From Symsagittifera roscoffensis (lineage: Eukaryota; Xenacoelomorpha; Acoela; Convolutidae), in NCBI RefSeq assembly GCF_963678635.1, contig NC_087062.1, positions 12,876,670-12,940,669 on the forward strand: DNA of 64,000 bases, written 5' to 3'. Of the stretch, positions 43,701 to 54,884 are shown piece by piece (within the stretch, counting starts at the first letter, position 1; every line of letters begins with the position of its first letter). Below the pieces are notes generated by a model, which had not been told where the DNA came from, did no database searches, and saw only the letters and a list, made by a program, of their open reading frames with translations. Position numbers and translations under genes: made by a program.

Positions 43701-45767
43701 AATCCATATAGGCAGATCTAGGCCAATCACGCATCACAAATTTCAGAATTCAGTTTCATTAAAGTAGGTTGAGTTTGCCATTCTATATCTAATTAGGCAT
43801 TCTTTGAGCAAAATTTCAATCGGGGGACAAAAACATATAATCTGATTGCAATGCCTTTACATTTTGCAACTGCAAGAACTATTTCTGAATTGAGACTAGG
43901 ATATGACGCAGAGGCGGAGCTGTAACTCTGGCGAAGAGGAGCTTTACATCAATTGCGATATAAAAATATGCCACTCATGTTGAGAAAAAACTAGATCGTT
44001 CAAGTTTTTTTATTACTTATGAAGAATAATAATAAAAATTCATAGTAAGACAATAGAATGTTAAATGAACATCGAAACCAAAACTTACGAAACTGTAAAA
44101 ACGCTGAAAGTTCTTGAGCAGACAACCATCGAGCCGAAAAAAAAAAACTGTTTTCATGATAAAATTTTGTTTATAAACCGCTCTCCCTAACACACGCATA
44201 AGAAGCTTGCCTCACCTATCAATTAACGCAATATGAGAACAATAAACCAATATAGAAACCAAAAATTTTTCAGCCGAATAAAAACGAACGACAAAAATTA
44301 TGCTGGTATTATGTTAGATAAGCTGTTTAAAAGCAAGGCGTCTGTTGATTTGATAACGCCTGGTAATTGCATCCGCAATAATTGAATGCATAATCATTAC
44401 GTGCAGATGAATTGGCAAAGCATACACTTTAAAAAATAATCAAAAAAGTTTTTCTTTTGTTAATTTTTCTAACAAAAAAATCTGAAAATTTCTGCCCTGA
44501 AGCAAGTAACTCAATCGCCTCTACAATTGGGATTCAGCATGTTACACGAAAGCTGAACCTTCAAAAAGTGTCCGTGTTGCATGAACTAAGCCGGCGAAAG
44601 TAAACAGAGGGTAATCTCAAACAAAAAATCGGTTCGCAAGAAAAACAGGTCCATTTATTCAAATTTCGAGTTTAATATTGATCAAGTCATTAAATGATTT
44701 AGTGGTTCTCTTCAAGATCTTCTGTGGAAAAATTGGGTGCGATTTAATACTTGATGTTCCAATTCGAAAACACAGAGGCAAAACGGAGCTTCACATCACT
44801 TGCAATACAACAGCATTGCAAGCTAGCGAATAGAGAACAAGACGAGAAAAAAAAATCAAAAAATATCGGAAAATAGTCAAGAAACACAACAAACAGCACT
44901 AAAAGGCATCTTTTTAACGAGCGGCCACTAAGACGACAGGGCGTTCATTGAGCCAAAAACAACTGCTCTAAGCCGCTCATTTAGCTGAAAACAAAAAAAA
45001 TACCACGAAAAATTGTTGACAAAATTTTTCTGAGCAATTAACTTATAAAACTTTGAACTTTTGCATGAGAAATTACCTGTTTTTTTATCAATCATTTTTG
45101 CCCTTGAATAGACACAAATCAAGTTAATTAAGCCAAAAAACATGAGCCTAAAAGATTTAGGACGAATTAAGCTTTTAGGGTTATTAATTTTAGGGTTTTT
45201 AATTTTATTAATTACAGGAACACATCAAAAACACTTGCATTTACGAAAATTGATGGCCGCACAAGAAAATTTACAATGCGTCAACTAAACCGACAAAACA
45301 TTAGCAGACAAACAAAAGTCTTACTTAAAAAGCAACTTCAATTTTAACTTCAGATGTTATGAAAATTTGTTTACGGGAAAAAGTCTTGTTCCCGATTACA
45401 AGACACTTGCTTTGGGGAGTGTTAAAATGACAGTGGAATAAACTGCAACAGATTCCATAGTTTTCAAAAACTTACAACTAATTCATGTCTGTACGGACAG
45501 ACACTTCAATTTGATTTTTAAGCTCATAAAACAAAAATTCGGCCATTTCTTGGATAAGTTTCCACGGCGAGTTGGAATAAAAATCTAAATAAAATAGATC
45601 ACATGGATTTGAGCATCTTAACAAATAGTCGACAATTAACTACGTACACAGAATATTGTTTGAGAAAGACAACTTGTGAGCTTTCAATTTTGATGAACTA
45701 CCATGTAATAAACAATCGCTACGCTACCATCATTTGCAGTTGTCTAAGAGCAGAGAAAGCAACCTAT
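43701..45767. other. Intergenic region downstream of the GTPase gene
   Basis: AT-rich, with hairpin-motif copies near 43910-43970 and 44770-44830 and a tRNA-like remnant at 45370-45420. ORFs show no family resemblance. The 3' UTR of the GTPase should lie just left of 45768, but no clear poly-A signal was found. Confidence 0.5.
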
Positions 45768-46859
45768 TTACAAGGTAATCTGATCCGGAAACAAGCTCTC
45801 AATTGTTCTCTCTACCGTCCGATATGCTCCAGCTGTTTCCGATTTAATCGATCCACACATGACTCTTTTAGCCCGATCTATAATGCTTTCTCTTGTAGAG
45901 TCTCTCTGCGCCGATTTATCTGCCATTATGCTTTTAAGTTTGTCCTCAACTTTTTTCGCAAACCATTCAGTCATGTTCAGCCAGATATCCAGCGCTGCAA
46001 TAATTTTTTGACTATCATGTGCGTTTCCGTCAATGTTAGGATCATCAACGTCAACAGACGATCGACAAGACGAGCTTTGATTGGATGGCAGACAAGAGTT
46101 TTGAATCGAAAGCTGCATGAAATTGGCTAGCTGCATGACTTCACGCACTTGTTCCAACATTTGCACATGTGCCGTTTTATCAGTCCCGTCTGATGTGCCG
46201 CCGAGACTCTTTTCGACCTCGATGAGATGGGTTATATAATCTACTTGCGTGCACATAGTGTTTCGTAGTGCAATCACATCCAATCTATGCATGATTTGTG
46301 TAGCTTTCCAAATTTTGTAGAAGAGACACTCTTTTTGGAGCCTGTAGTTGTCATATAATATTTCCAGAAGTCTTCTTTCTGCTTCGGGATCCTCCAGGGG
46401 AATATAATGGTCCCGGAGAAGTGACTCAACTTTATGGCTTACGAGTGTCACAACTCTCCTGTACATTCGGCACTCTTTCACGTGATCGTTTTTTCCGCAC
46501 TTAATATCGCAAACTTTGCATTTTGCAAAGGAGTCGAAACAAGAACACCAGTATTTCCAGAGACACTTGCAGCCAAAGTGACACGTTTGCTTGCAGATGT
46601 TGCAGTTCATGCAGTACTTTGCTACATTTTCAAGAACTTTTTGATGAGCTCTGTAAGTGACAGTCGCATTTGGAAACTCCTGTGTACCTCTCCCAATTGA
46701 AGTTACCGCCAGCACAGCATCCACGCAAGCCTCCATATCTTTAAGTATTATCATAGATTCATTGATTTTCCGCTTTAGATCTTCTAGAATTAGGTTCAAA
46801 GAGTCGCGATTCCTCAAAACTTCTTTCGTAAGTTGCAGATTTGTATCTGGAATATTTTC
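45768..46859 (-). CDS. GTPase C-terminal ORF with Cys/His cluster
   Basis: The frame is open from about 46859, before the ATG-less ORF entry at 46817. Helical part RNRDSLNLILEDLKRKINES, then a metal-binding-like cluster (46613-46470) with motif spacing CxxCxxCxxxCH, CxCxxxxxCxC and CxxCxxxC, then HxxxC. Beyond are about 230 residues of predicted helix with a Ser/Asp-rich linker (SSSCRSSVDVDDPN), ending LFPDQITL. The cluster is probably zinc-binding, by analogy. Confidence 0.68.
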   Translation of the reverse strand, partial: ENIPDTNLQLTKEVLRNRDSLNLILEDLKRKINESMIILKDMEACVDAVLAVTSIGRGTQEFPNATVTYRAHQKVLENVAKYCMNCNICKQTCHFGCKCLWKYWCSCFDSFAKCKVCDIKCGKNDHVKECRMYRRVVTLVSHKVESLLRDHYIPLEDPEAERRLLEILYDNYRLQKECLFYKIWKATQIMHRLDVIALRNTMCTQVDYITHLIEVEKSLGGTSDGTDKTAHVQMLEQVREVMQLANFMQLSIQNSCLPSNQSSSCRSSVDVDDPNIDGNAHDSQKIIAALDIWLNMTEWFAKKVEDKLKSIMADKSAQRDSTRESIIDRAKRVMCGSIKSETAGAYRTVERTIESLFPDQITL

Positions 46860-47989
46860 AAGTGTTTCGAAAAAAGGTCAAACGCTTTTTCATTTTGCTC
46901 CCAAATCAGTCTGTTTTTTGTAGTTTGATTTCTGAAAAGACTGTGGTTATTGATACAGTGGTATTCAATGAACGGAATCTGGTCAGCACCTGATCTATAC
47001 TGTGCTTCTCTTCTTTGGTCAGTCTCCCTGAAGATGCGTTCATAATGAACGCCACAGATGCTATGTCAGCAATTGTACAGGCTTTGTCGTCTTCGAAGAA
47101 TTGCTTGATGCTGTCTATGATTTCCCGGTCCCTTAAAGGACCACGCGGATCTGCGAAACCCGGAGTGTCAATTAGCAGAATATTCTCGTCAAATCGAAAC
47201 CCTGTCTGCCATTCAAGCTCGTAGCCAGTTACCCATGAGGTCATGCTCATTGCTTCCGAGTCTGAACCGAAGTCTCGTTCTTGCTTCTCTTTGCTTTTGT
47301 CCACCAATTCGAACCGGAAAGAGTCTTCAAAACAAATTCCGTAAAGGTAATTCACAAAGGCGTTTATCATCAAAGTCTTTCCTGACCCTGTTTTTCCTGC
47401 CATCATGATGACTTTGGTCGGCTTGAACAGAAAGTCTACGTCTCGCGACCCAACACTGATTCTTCTGATCTTCGAAACTGGTTCCTCATAAATCGAACAA
47501 GTAGGCAGTCTATATAACTGCAGGTTCGAGGAGCTAGGCTCCACCAAAGAACTTTTGTCTTTCATTCTTCTGGCCAGAAGCTTCGATTCCACATTTTTGG
47601 TGTCTCGCGCATAGTGTTCCAAAACACCTAAGCTTTCTTTCAAATCAATTAGGACTTGTTCAGCCTTTTTGTTCCAGGAGTTGAATTTCAGCGCGTTTTC
47701 CGGTTTAATCGACAGGCTAGAACTGTTTCCTGAAATAGAATCCTCATTTGACTGATTGGTTTTTTTTAATATGGCCACCTTCCATCAAGATCTTTTCGGC
47801 AACATTTATCAGTTCCGTAGCTTCAATCATTTGCAGTTTAACCGTCCGCTGCTTTTCTGTGTCATCGCAGATTTCCTCATATAAAACGCACAAGTTTTCG
47901 AATCGGTAAAGCACCTTTTTAAGCTCTTCGAGATTTCCCAGTGGTTTTACGATAAGTTCAGCGACGTATCTGAACTGAAAAGTATCCAT
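45768..47989 (-). CDS. AIG1/GIMAP-like P-loop GTPase with Cys/His cluster, frameshifted
   Basis: Three overlapping minus-strand frames together read as one protein of about 740 residues: an N-terminal helical part (from ATG 47989), a GTPase domain, and a C-terminal helical region with a Cys/His cluster. P-loop GKTGSGKT, switch-like TSWVT and DTPG followed by RGPLRD resemble AIG1/septin-type GTPases. The downstream cluster of about twelve Cys and two His resembles that of large invertebrate and fish relatives whose role is mostly unknown, with immunity often suggested. Frame is lost three times, each in a homopolymer: one base too many in the 8-base run 47760-47767, and one too few in the 6-base runs 46914-46919 and 46870-46875. 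Either a pseudogene or systematic homopolymer errors. The GTP-specificity NKxD box was not located. Confidence 0.75.
46906..47778 (-). CDS. GTPase domain ORF
   Basis: 290 codons from a GTG that is only the frame entry, not a real start. Residue landmarks in this frame: Ser/Asn linker 8-25, coiled-coil-like 35-75, beta strand TKVIMMAG 121-128, P-loop GKTGSGKT 128-135, switch-like TSWVT 180-184, LLIDTPGFADPRG 201-213. The frame ends EIKLQKTD at a stop created by the 6-base run at 46914-46919. Confidence 0.78.
   Translation of the reverse strand: MAILKKTNQSNEDSISGNSSSLSIKPENALKFNSWNKKAEQVLIDLKESLGVLEHYARDTKNVESKLLARRMKDKSSLVEPSSSNLQLYRLPTCSIYEEPVSKIRRISVGSRDVDFLFKPTKVIMMAGKTGSGKTLMINAFVNYLYGICFEDSFRFELVDKSKEKQERDFGSDSEAMSMTSWVTGYELEWQTGFRFDENILLIDTPGFADPRGPLRDREIIDSIKQFFEDDKACTIADIASVAFIMNASSGRLTKEEKHSIDQVLTRFRSLNTTVSITTVFSEIKLQKTD
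47744..47989 (-). CDS. GTPase N-terminal ORF
   Basis: 81 codons from MDTFQFRYVAELIVKPLG to a stop just past the 8-base A run (minus strand). Amphipathic and probably helical (NLEELKKVLYRFENLCVLYE), a plausible coiled coil. One base fewer in the run would fuse it to the GTPase-domain frame. The same start is present in the duplicate at 49228. Confidence 0.65.
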   Translation of the reverse strand: MDTFQFRYVAELIVKPLGNLEELKKVLYRFENLCVLYEEICDDTEKQRTVKLQMIEATELINVAEKILMEGGHIKKNQSVK

Positions 47990-48386
47990 CGTACATCAAA
48001 ATACTGAGAACTACAGGCAACTTAAGAACAATGTTTCAACTCAACCTTGCAATGTCACAAGGATATTGCTGACAGGTTCAAATAATTCAAATCGCTTCAA
48101 TGTTGTTAAGAACAATTAAATAGACTTTATAGCAACTTCACCGTTCAACTTCACAAACGAGCAAAAACAAACGACGTTTACTGAATTTTCGGGTTGATTA
48201 AAAACCATTTTGTAATTCTTACATTTCCAGCAACTACAACTCCAAATTAGTTTGATCAGTACTCCACACTTGGAAGCATCTGACAATAATTGAAACACCA
48301 CTTGCTCACACGAAGGAAAAAAAGTTAAATTGTCGACAAACTGATGAATATGGCTATAGCTTGAACGAAACAATCTAAACCAGTTC

Positions 48387-48429
48387 CTGAAGTAAGAAAA
48401 ATTTTAAGCAATAGGCTAAAAAAACTTAC
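48387..48429 (-). other. Candidate 43-bp intron upstream of the GTPase
   Basis: Donor CTTCAG|GTAAGT (48429) and acceptor TTCTTACTTCAG|GAACTGG (48387) with a pyrimidine tract form a compact intron. The following exon would hold an 85-codon ORF (48116-48373, FRSSYSHIHQFVDNLTFFPS) that is identical in the duplicate at 49353-49610 but stops before the GTPase start. It may be a 5' UTR exon or upstream ORF. Confidence 0.4.
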
Positions 48430-48493
48430 CTGAAGAACTTGCTAATTAAATTTATTTAAAATAGGTGAGAAAAATAATTGAGCAGACAGCTGA

Positions 48494-48625
48494 ACAGTGC
48501 TGATTTAAATTATCCGGACAAAATGAACAAAACTTGATTTTCAAACAGGTTTTTCTCCAATTGGTTTAAGATTAGACAGAAAGTGAAAAGAACAAAAGTT
48601 ACTTACGAATTTCATCAGAATTAAC
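48494..48625. mobile_element. Left-arm fragment of foldback element 1
   Basis: Same sequence as the start of the element at 49731 (ACAGTGCTGATTTAAATTAT onward), cut at the tandem-duplication junction 48625/48626. The minus-strand GTAAGT near 48603 lies in this arm, so an apparent donor there belongs to the element. Confidence 0.8.
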
Positions 48626-49861
48626 GTGACACGTTTGCTTGCAGATGTTGCAGTTCATGCAGTACTTTGCTACATTTTCAAGAACTTTTTGATGAGCTTT
48701 GTAAGTGACAGTCGCATTTGGAAACTCCTGTGTACCTCTCCCAATTGAAGTTACCGCCAGCACAGCATCCACGCAAGCCTCCATATCTTTAAGTATTATC
48801 ATAGATTCATTGATTTTCCGCTTTAGATCTTCTAGAATTAGGTTCAAAGAGTCGCGATTCCTCAAAACTTCTTTCGTAAGTTGCAGATTTGTATCTGGAA
48901 TATTTTCAAGTGTTTCGAAAAAAGGTCAAACGCTTTTTCATTTTGCTCCCAAATCAGTCTGTTTTTTGTAGTTTGATTTCTGAAAAGACTGTGGTTATTG
49001 ATACAGTGGTATTCAATGAACGGAATCTGGTCAGCACCTGATCTATACTGTGCTTCTCTTCTTTGGTCAGTCTCCCTGAACCGTCCGCTGCTTTTCTGTG
49101 TCATCGCAGATTTCCTCATATAAAACGCACAAGTTTTCGAATCGGTAAAGCACCTTTTTAAGCTCTTCGAGATTTCCCAGTGGTTTTACGATAAGTTCAG
49201 CGACGTATCTGAACTGAAAAGTATCCATCGTACATCAAAATACAGAACTACAGGCAACTTAAGAACAATGTTTCAACTCAACCTTGCAATGTCACAAGGA
49301 TATTGCTGACAGGTTCAAATAATTCAAATCGCTTCAATGTTGTTAAGAACAATTAAATAGACTTTATAGCAACTTCACCGTTCAACTTCACAAACGAGCA
49401 AAAACAAACGACGTTTACTGAATTTTCGGGTTGATTAAAAACCATTTTGTAATTCTTACATTTCCAGCAACTACAACTCCAAATTAGTTTGATCAGTACT
49501 CCACACTTGGAAGCATCTGACAATAATTGAAACACCACTTGCTCACACGAAGGAAAAAAAGTTAAATTGTCGACAAACTGATGAATATGGCTATAGCTTG
49601 AACGAAACAATCTAAACCAGTTCCTGAAGTAAGAAAAATTTTAAGCAATAGGCTAAAAAAACTTACCTGAAGAACTTGCTAATTAAATTTATTTAAAATA
49701 GGTGAGAAAAATAATTGAGCAGACAGCTGAACAGTGCTGATTTAAATTATCCGGACAAAATGAACAAAACTTGATTTTCAAACAGGTTTTTCTCCAATTG
49801 GTTTAAGATTAGACAGAAAGTGAAAAGAACAAAAGTTACTTACGAATTTCATCAGAATTAA
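48626..49861 (-). pseudogene. Partial tandem duplicate of the GTPase locus with internal deletion
   Basis: 48626-49080 repeats 46578-47032 and 49081-49861 repeats 47842-48624, so one 2048-bp unit (46578-48625) was duplicated in tandem and the copy lost 809 bp (47033-47841), joined at a shared AA. The loss removes the P-loop and DTPG region. The start codon is retained at 49228, but the frame stops about 53 codons in, just past the junction. The copies differ by only a few changes (a substitution near 46657, a 2-base deletion near 49244), and both have the same 6-base homopolymers. The outer break lies within the left arm of the foldback element. Confidence 0.9.
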
Positions 49862-50334
49862 TATGATGCAATTTTTTCTTCGAAATTCTCTACCAAAATT
49901 TTATCCCAAAAATGGGTGATTTTGGCTTTTTTCAATTAATCAAGAATTACGCTGAAACTAATTTATTAATTGATGAGAAAATTATATCACAAGAAGCCTC
50001 TTACACGGTCCAACAGTTTAACAAGGGTTAAATCTCAAAACCTGTATAAGAGAAAAGTTTTTTACTAGATAGACAATAAATGGGATTTTTACTAATTAAA
50101 ACCCAGAATCTTTGCTAAAAAACAAACTTTAAACAATTTGCGCAAAATCACCCATTTTTGGGACAAAATTTTGGTTGAGAATTTCGGAGAAAAACGCATC
50201 AAATTAAATCTGATGGAATTCTAAGTAACTTTTGTTCTCTTCACTTTTTGACTGAACTTAACCCAAACAGAGAAAAACGCGTTTGAAAACTCAAGTTTTG
50301 CTCGTTTTGTCCGGATAATTGAAATCAGCACTGT
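49731..50334. mobile_element. Foldback element 1 (long inverted repeats)
   Basis: Starts ACAGTGCTGATTTAAATTAT and ends ATTGAAATCAGCACTGT. The arms (about 49731-49925 and 50140-50334) are imperfect reverse complements of nearly 200 bp, e.g. TATCCGGACAAAATGA against CGTTTTGTCCGGATA and TCCCAAAAATGGGTGATTTT against AAAATCACCCATTTTTGGGA. The 215-bp centre is AT-rich. No transposase and no clear target duplication. Confidence 0.85.
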
Positions 50335-50896
50335 ATTAATAGAAATTGATAAACTGAAATACAAGCACGGTTGCTTTTTGCCGAAAAAACGGTAGGATGA
50401 CAATTCGTAACGCGGCATTGGCAAGTAGCATACGCTTGCTTCGCTGTGCTTACATCAGGCACGGGGGGAAAACTACACGTGAATCAGTGTTCCCCGCTTA
50501 ATCCACTGTTACGAATTGTAACTTATTACGAATTGTCGATTTATTTTTCAATTTCAATTTCAATCTTTTGAGTCTGCTTTGAGATGAAATTACTACACCT
50601 GAAAACAATTTCAATTTTAGAAACATAACTTTTGTTATAGAAAAAACAGTTTTTGCGAATTACTTTTTGAAAATAAAACTGAAGCACCCTTAAAAACCCA
50701 AGCTCGATTTTATAGCTCAGAACACTATTGACTTCTCCCATCTCTAACTGGCACTGCAAGTTATTAATTTAGCTTTTTAAAGGCACTTTTCTACTGAATC
50801 CAATAAATATCAAATGAAGCCTGCATAAAATGCCGCCAAATTGTTTATGGTCGATAAATTCCTATGACAACCGATACACCATTTCGTAGTTCACAT
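50335..50896. mobile_element. Spacer with a 120-bp MITE (50400-50519)
   Basis: ACAATTCGTAACGCGG at 50400 and CCACTGTTACGAATTGT to about 50518 are terminal inverted repeats around a GC-richer core that can itself pair (GGGGGAAAACTACACG against CAGTGTTCCCC). A third TTACGAATTG lies at 50525-50537. The rest of the spacer is unremarkable. Confidence 0.6.
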
Positions 50897-51555
50897 GATA
50901 GAATGCTGATTTAATTTATCCGGACAAAATGAATAAAACCAATTTAAAACGCGTTTTTCTCAAATTGAACTGATTTTAGACAAAAAATGATGAAACCAAT
51001 CTTGCTTATAATTTAAACAGAAGTAACAGGGTGCAGTTTGTTTTGCAAAACTCGGGCCCAAAAATTTACCCCAGAGCAATCATTTTTAGTTTTGTTTAGT
51101 CAATCAAAAAAAAACTAAACCTACTTTTTCATTTACTAACAAAACTATATCTCTGCAAGCCTCTTATGTAGCCCAACAAAATTTTAGAAGGGTATGAATT
51201 TCTCAGCTTTGTATAAAGATATTTATTGCCGTTTGATAGCCAAATACTGTGATTTTTACTATATAAAACAGCAATTTTTGCGCCCACTTTAACACGTTAC
51301 AACCTTCTTAAATTTTGTTGGGCCAAAAACGAGGTTTGCATTGATATAGCTTTTTCAGTAAATTTGATATCGTTTTAAAGTAAATTTTTGGGCCCGAATT
51401 TTGCAAAACAAATTTCACCGTATTAATTCTATTTAAAGTTTAAGCAAGATTGTTTTTCATCATTTTTTGTCTAAAATCAACTCAATTTGAAAAAAAAAGC
51501 GTTTTAAATTACTAGTTTTATTCATTTTTTCCAATTAATTTAAGCCAGAACTGTA
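50897..51555. mobile_element. Foldback element 2, diverged relative
   Basis: Left arm GAATGCTGATTTAATTTATC (50901) pairs with right arm AATTAATTTAAGCCAGAAC. Inner pairs include CTCGGGCCCAAAAATTTAC with GTAAATTTTTGGGCCCGA, and GCCCAACAAAATTTTAGAAG with CTTCTTAAATTTTGTTGGGC. Pairing continues almost to the middle, so most of the 659 bp is an imperfect palindrome. The termini are the same family as element 1, more diverged. Confidence 0.8.
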
Positions 51556-53170
51556 TATCTAAGGTTCAACTAATTTGACTCGACATTCCATCATCATTTT
51601 CATTTCAAGCATCTATAAAATTTTGCGCTACTCAAAGAAAATTATGTGTGTTTCAGGAACGATGTTTATGGATTCCAGATAACTGCCAGAGTAGCAGCGT
51701 TTGGTGTGAAAATAGCATACAAATGATCTATTTTCTTTTGCCTTTGGAAAGAGCGATAGAACAAATTAGATAGAAGCAAGGGGCAGCTTATTTTAACAGC
51801 AAACGCAGAAAAATCAGAAGGTAAACATAAAGAAGCACTTACCAAGAACTAAGCAACAATAACAACCTCTGCAAGGAAAAAAACAGTACTATTTCTACAA
51901 ATCTTGTCTACTTTCTGTCAAAATGTTTTATATTGCTATCCTCCTTACAGGCCAGAGTACAGCGCAGACAGTGTTTAACAGAAACAAAAACAGCATGAAG
52001 TATTGAAAAGCTCCGCAGTGCTATTTCGCTAAAAAGACAAAACTTTTAGCTTTCCGAAAAATTTCATGAAAGAAACATGTAATTATTTGATCTTCCGCTA
52101 CACACACGATTTAAACCAACAAAATACAGGAAAAAAGTCTAGATTCTCCCACAAATTGCAAAAAAAAACTAAATGTAATAAAAAAAATTTATATTTTTTT
52201 AAAATTTGAGATTTTTTGTGAAAATCATCTCCCCACAAGCCATATTAGGTACAAAAGGATAAATTTCGCTCCTAGTCATGGCAAATAAGCTTACTTCAAC
52301 TAATTTGGAACGATATCTGTGACGGAATAAATCTCCGCTTACGCGTAAATAGCGCAAAATATATAGCGCGTTAATTGTCCCAAATTGTCCAAAATAGCAA
52401 ATTTTAAACAAATATTCCAAAAGTCGGAACAGTGATAGTCTGTGTTAATATCCTTAGCATTGGCTGTACTTCATAGCTGGTTATTGATCAAACTGAACAT
52501 TTTCAAAATGAACAAAATTTTATCGCAACAATAACTGCGTCGCAAAAATCTTTGCTACTTAGGTTGGAAAAAAAGATAATTCATACTATAACACAAAAAA
52601 AACCTCAAAAATGCTTTTTACAGACAAGGGAATTAGAATGAAGGGTTTTTTTCGGCTGAAAAAGCCCACCTTTACATTTTTTGCCGGATTGCAGCTTTGT
52701 AATTTATACACAAAAGAAATTTCGTGTCATATACATTTTGATAGATCTGGTTGATCTCGAAGTTTTTCCAAATATATTTTCGCCTCATGTTTGTCGGCTA
52801 GCTCGGCATGCTTTGTTTGTAAGGAAAAGCAATATGTACGAAACTCCGCTCGCTTGGTGTGTGCTTTATAGTTAATGCCAAACTGTTGGCAATATCGGTG
52901 AACTTGAGCAACTTAATCGGTCAAAAACTATAACTTTTTAGGCTATTTAGTTTTTTGTACACGGCTTTTACGCGTAAAAATCAGTAAAACACTAAAATCC
53001 GACGTCAAAATGAGCAGATTTAGGTTATTAATTTCGTTCACATTTGTTGACCGAAAAGATATAGCCAATAAATTTGGCAATAACTGAAATTTTTAACTAA
53101 GCAAATTATTGTTCCACAGATGTGAAGCGCGGCTTCGCACCACTTTCGTTGAACAAGCATTCAGAAGCAA
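51556..53170. other. Intergenic, with nested family A and C fragments
   Basis: 52240-52432 is an inverted family A 5' portion ending AAAAGTCGGAACA. It is followed directly by 52433-52605, the right end of family C (GTTAATATCCTTAGCATTGG, CATACTATAACACAA). A hairpin-motif copy lies at 53118-53165. ORFs at 52199 and 52681 show no similarity. Confidence 0.55.
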
Positions 53171-53975
53171 TAACCGAGCCAAAGACATAAAAACGTCACA
53201 TCTCGGAAACTGAAAGCAATTGAGCAGCCGCACTTGAACGCAAGATGTGCAACTTCAAATTTAAGTTTTCTAATGTTTTTTTGAAAAAAAAAAACACATA
53301 AAACGACTTATCTCAAAAGATAAAACAATTTGAGCAACCCTAATTGGAGCTCAAGCCTCGAATATAGTTGCGTGCTGTCTGAGTTCTCAAGAAAATTACA
53401 AAATATCGTACCTGGAACACTACAAAGATTTGAGCAGTCATATTTGGAGGCAAAATTTGCAATTCCTGAGAGTACCCTGTCAGAGCCTCACTATAGAGCT
53501 GTGAACTTCAAATTCTGTTAAAACTTTTTATATCGAACATTAAAAATAAAACATAAAAAACGTGACATCTCGGGAACTTAAAGCATTTGAGCAGTCGCTT
53601 TTGGACGCAAGATTTGCAGATTGGAACTTGTAAGAGCACAGAAGCAGTACCCAAGTACAATGATGGGAACGTCAACTCTTTTGAATTCTTAAAATCTATG
53701 TTTTCTTAAAAATTTAAAAGAAATCATAAAACACATCATATCTCGACAACTAAAAGGATTTGAGCAGTCATATTTTAAGCCAAAATTTGCGATTAAGGAA
53801 AGTACCCTGATAGCATCCCACTATTGAAGTGCTAATTCCAAAATTGATGCTATACTCCCTGAAATCAACTTGAAAAATCTTTGCAATATCTAACTATTGC
53901 AATATATGATATAGCTTAAACATAAAAATGTTTCGTTGAAGATGCAAAAATACGTTGAAAAAGCTTAAACATGGA
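53171..53975. repeat. Family B array with tail, copy 3
   Basis: About five units with TCACATCTCGGAAACTGAAA, TTTGAGCAGTCATATTTGGA and GAGAGTACCCTGTCAGAGCC, then the tail ATGATATAGCTTAAACATAA and TACGTTGAAAAAGCTTAAAC, as in blocks A and B. Confidence 0.8.
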
Positions 53976-54054
53976 AAGTAGTCAATGAACGCAAATAAAC
54001 AAAAAAGAACACTGACAACTCTCAACTTTCGAAATCCCAAGAAAAAAATAGATG

Positions 54055-54500
54055 GCTTTAAAGCTCTTTGAATTTCTAGATCAATTAATGATTGAAAATT
54101 TTCAAAACACAGCCAGGTGACTGAAAGAAAGCAAGAAAAAGGCCAAAAAAAGACTTGTTTTCTGACCAACTTCAACTTTGGAATTTTACAGATGAAATTA
54201 TGACCTTAAAGCTCTTTGAACTTCAAGAACAAATTATGATTGGTGCTTTTTTGATAAAGTAACAACTTGAGAAAACTGGATCAATAGGTAAAGGTTCACT
54301 TCCCACGGAAATCTGAAAATAGAAAAAATCCTCTTATGAAACTAGAAGTCGATCACTTTTGTAGTGACCTTTACACTTTTGCTGTTCGATAGTGGAGCTT
54401 GTCTTACTTTTGACAATAGAAATAAATAGATTGGAGCCTGAACAAATTCCTGAAAAAACGAATGCGACCTATAATAGAGTCTGAATATTCATCGCCTGTT
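54055..54500 (+). repeat. Family D copies
   Basis: A partial copy (GCTCTTTGAATTTCTAGATC, 54062) is followed by a fuller one from about 54205 (GCTCTTTGAACTTCAAGAAC, GAGAAAACTGGATCAATAGG, ACTAGAAGTCGATCAC, GATAGTGGAGCTTGTCTT, GCGACCTATAATAGAGTCTG). Confidence 0.65.
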
Positions 54501-54884
54501 AAAAAAACCCCGGCTTTCAAAAAGAACCACTGGAAAAGCTTACCAGATAATATTAATTGCATTTGAAAAAGAACGAAAAATCAACCGGAAGAAATAAGGG
54601 AGAAAACCACAATTCCGGAAAAAAATCAACATTTTTTCAATTATTATACACGAAAAAAAAATTTAGTACCCCAAATAACTACGTTCATCGAATAGCATAT
54701 TTTGCAGCAAACTCCAAATAGGACGAAAGCTAACCTGCTCAAAACATCTGTTGTAGCATTTGCAACAGAGACCAGTCGATGAATACGTCCAGAAGATGAG
54801 TCCTGTGAACTAAGTTTTTTACGGGAAAAAGTCTAGTAGCCGACTGAAATACCCTAGCTTATCGCTAGAGTAACACAGCTTATC

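Noticed and set aside
45603-46130. Plus-strand 175-codon ORF opposite the GTPase
   Set aside because: It overlaps the well-supported minus-strand coding frame and has no recognisable domain.
47744-47778. A short intron to explain the first GTPase frame change
   Set aside because: The available GT...AG pair (27 bases) is a multiple of three and leaves the stop in place, so it does not repair the frame.
48599-48865. Independent short gene in the duplicate (NICKQTCHVNSDEI)
   Set aside because: It is the copied Cys-cluster segment running across the tandem junction into foldback-arm sequence.
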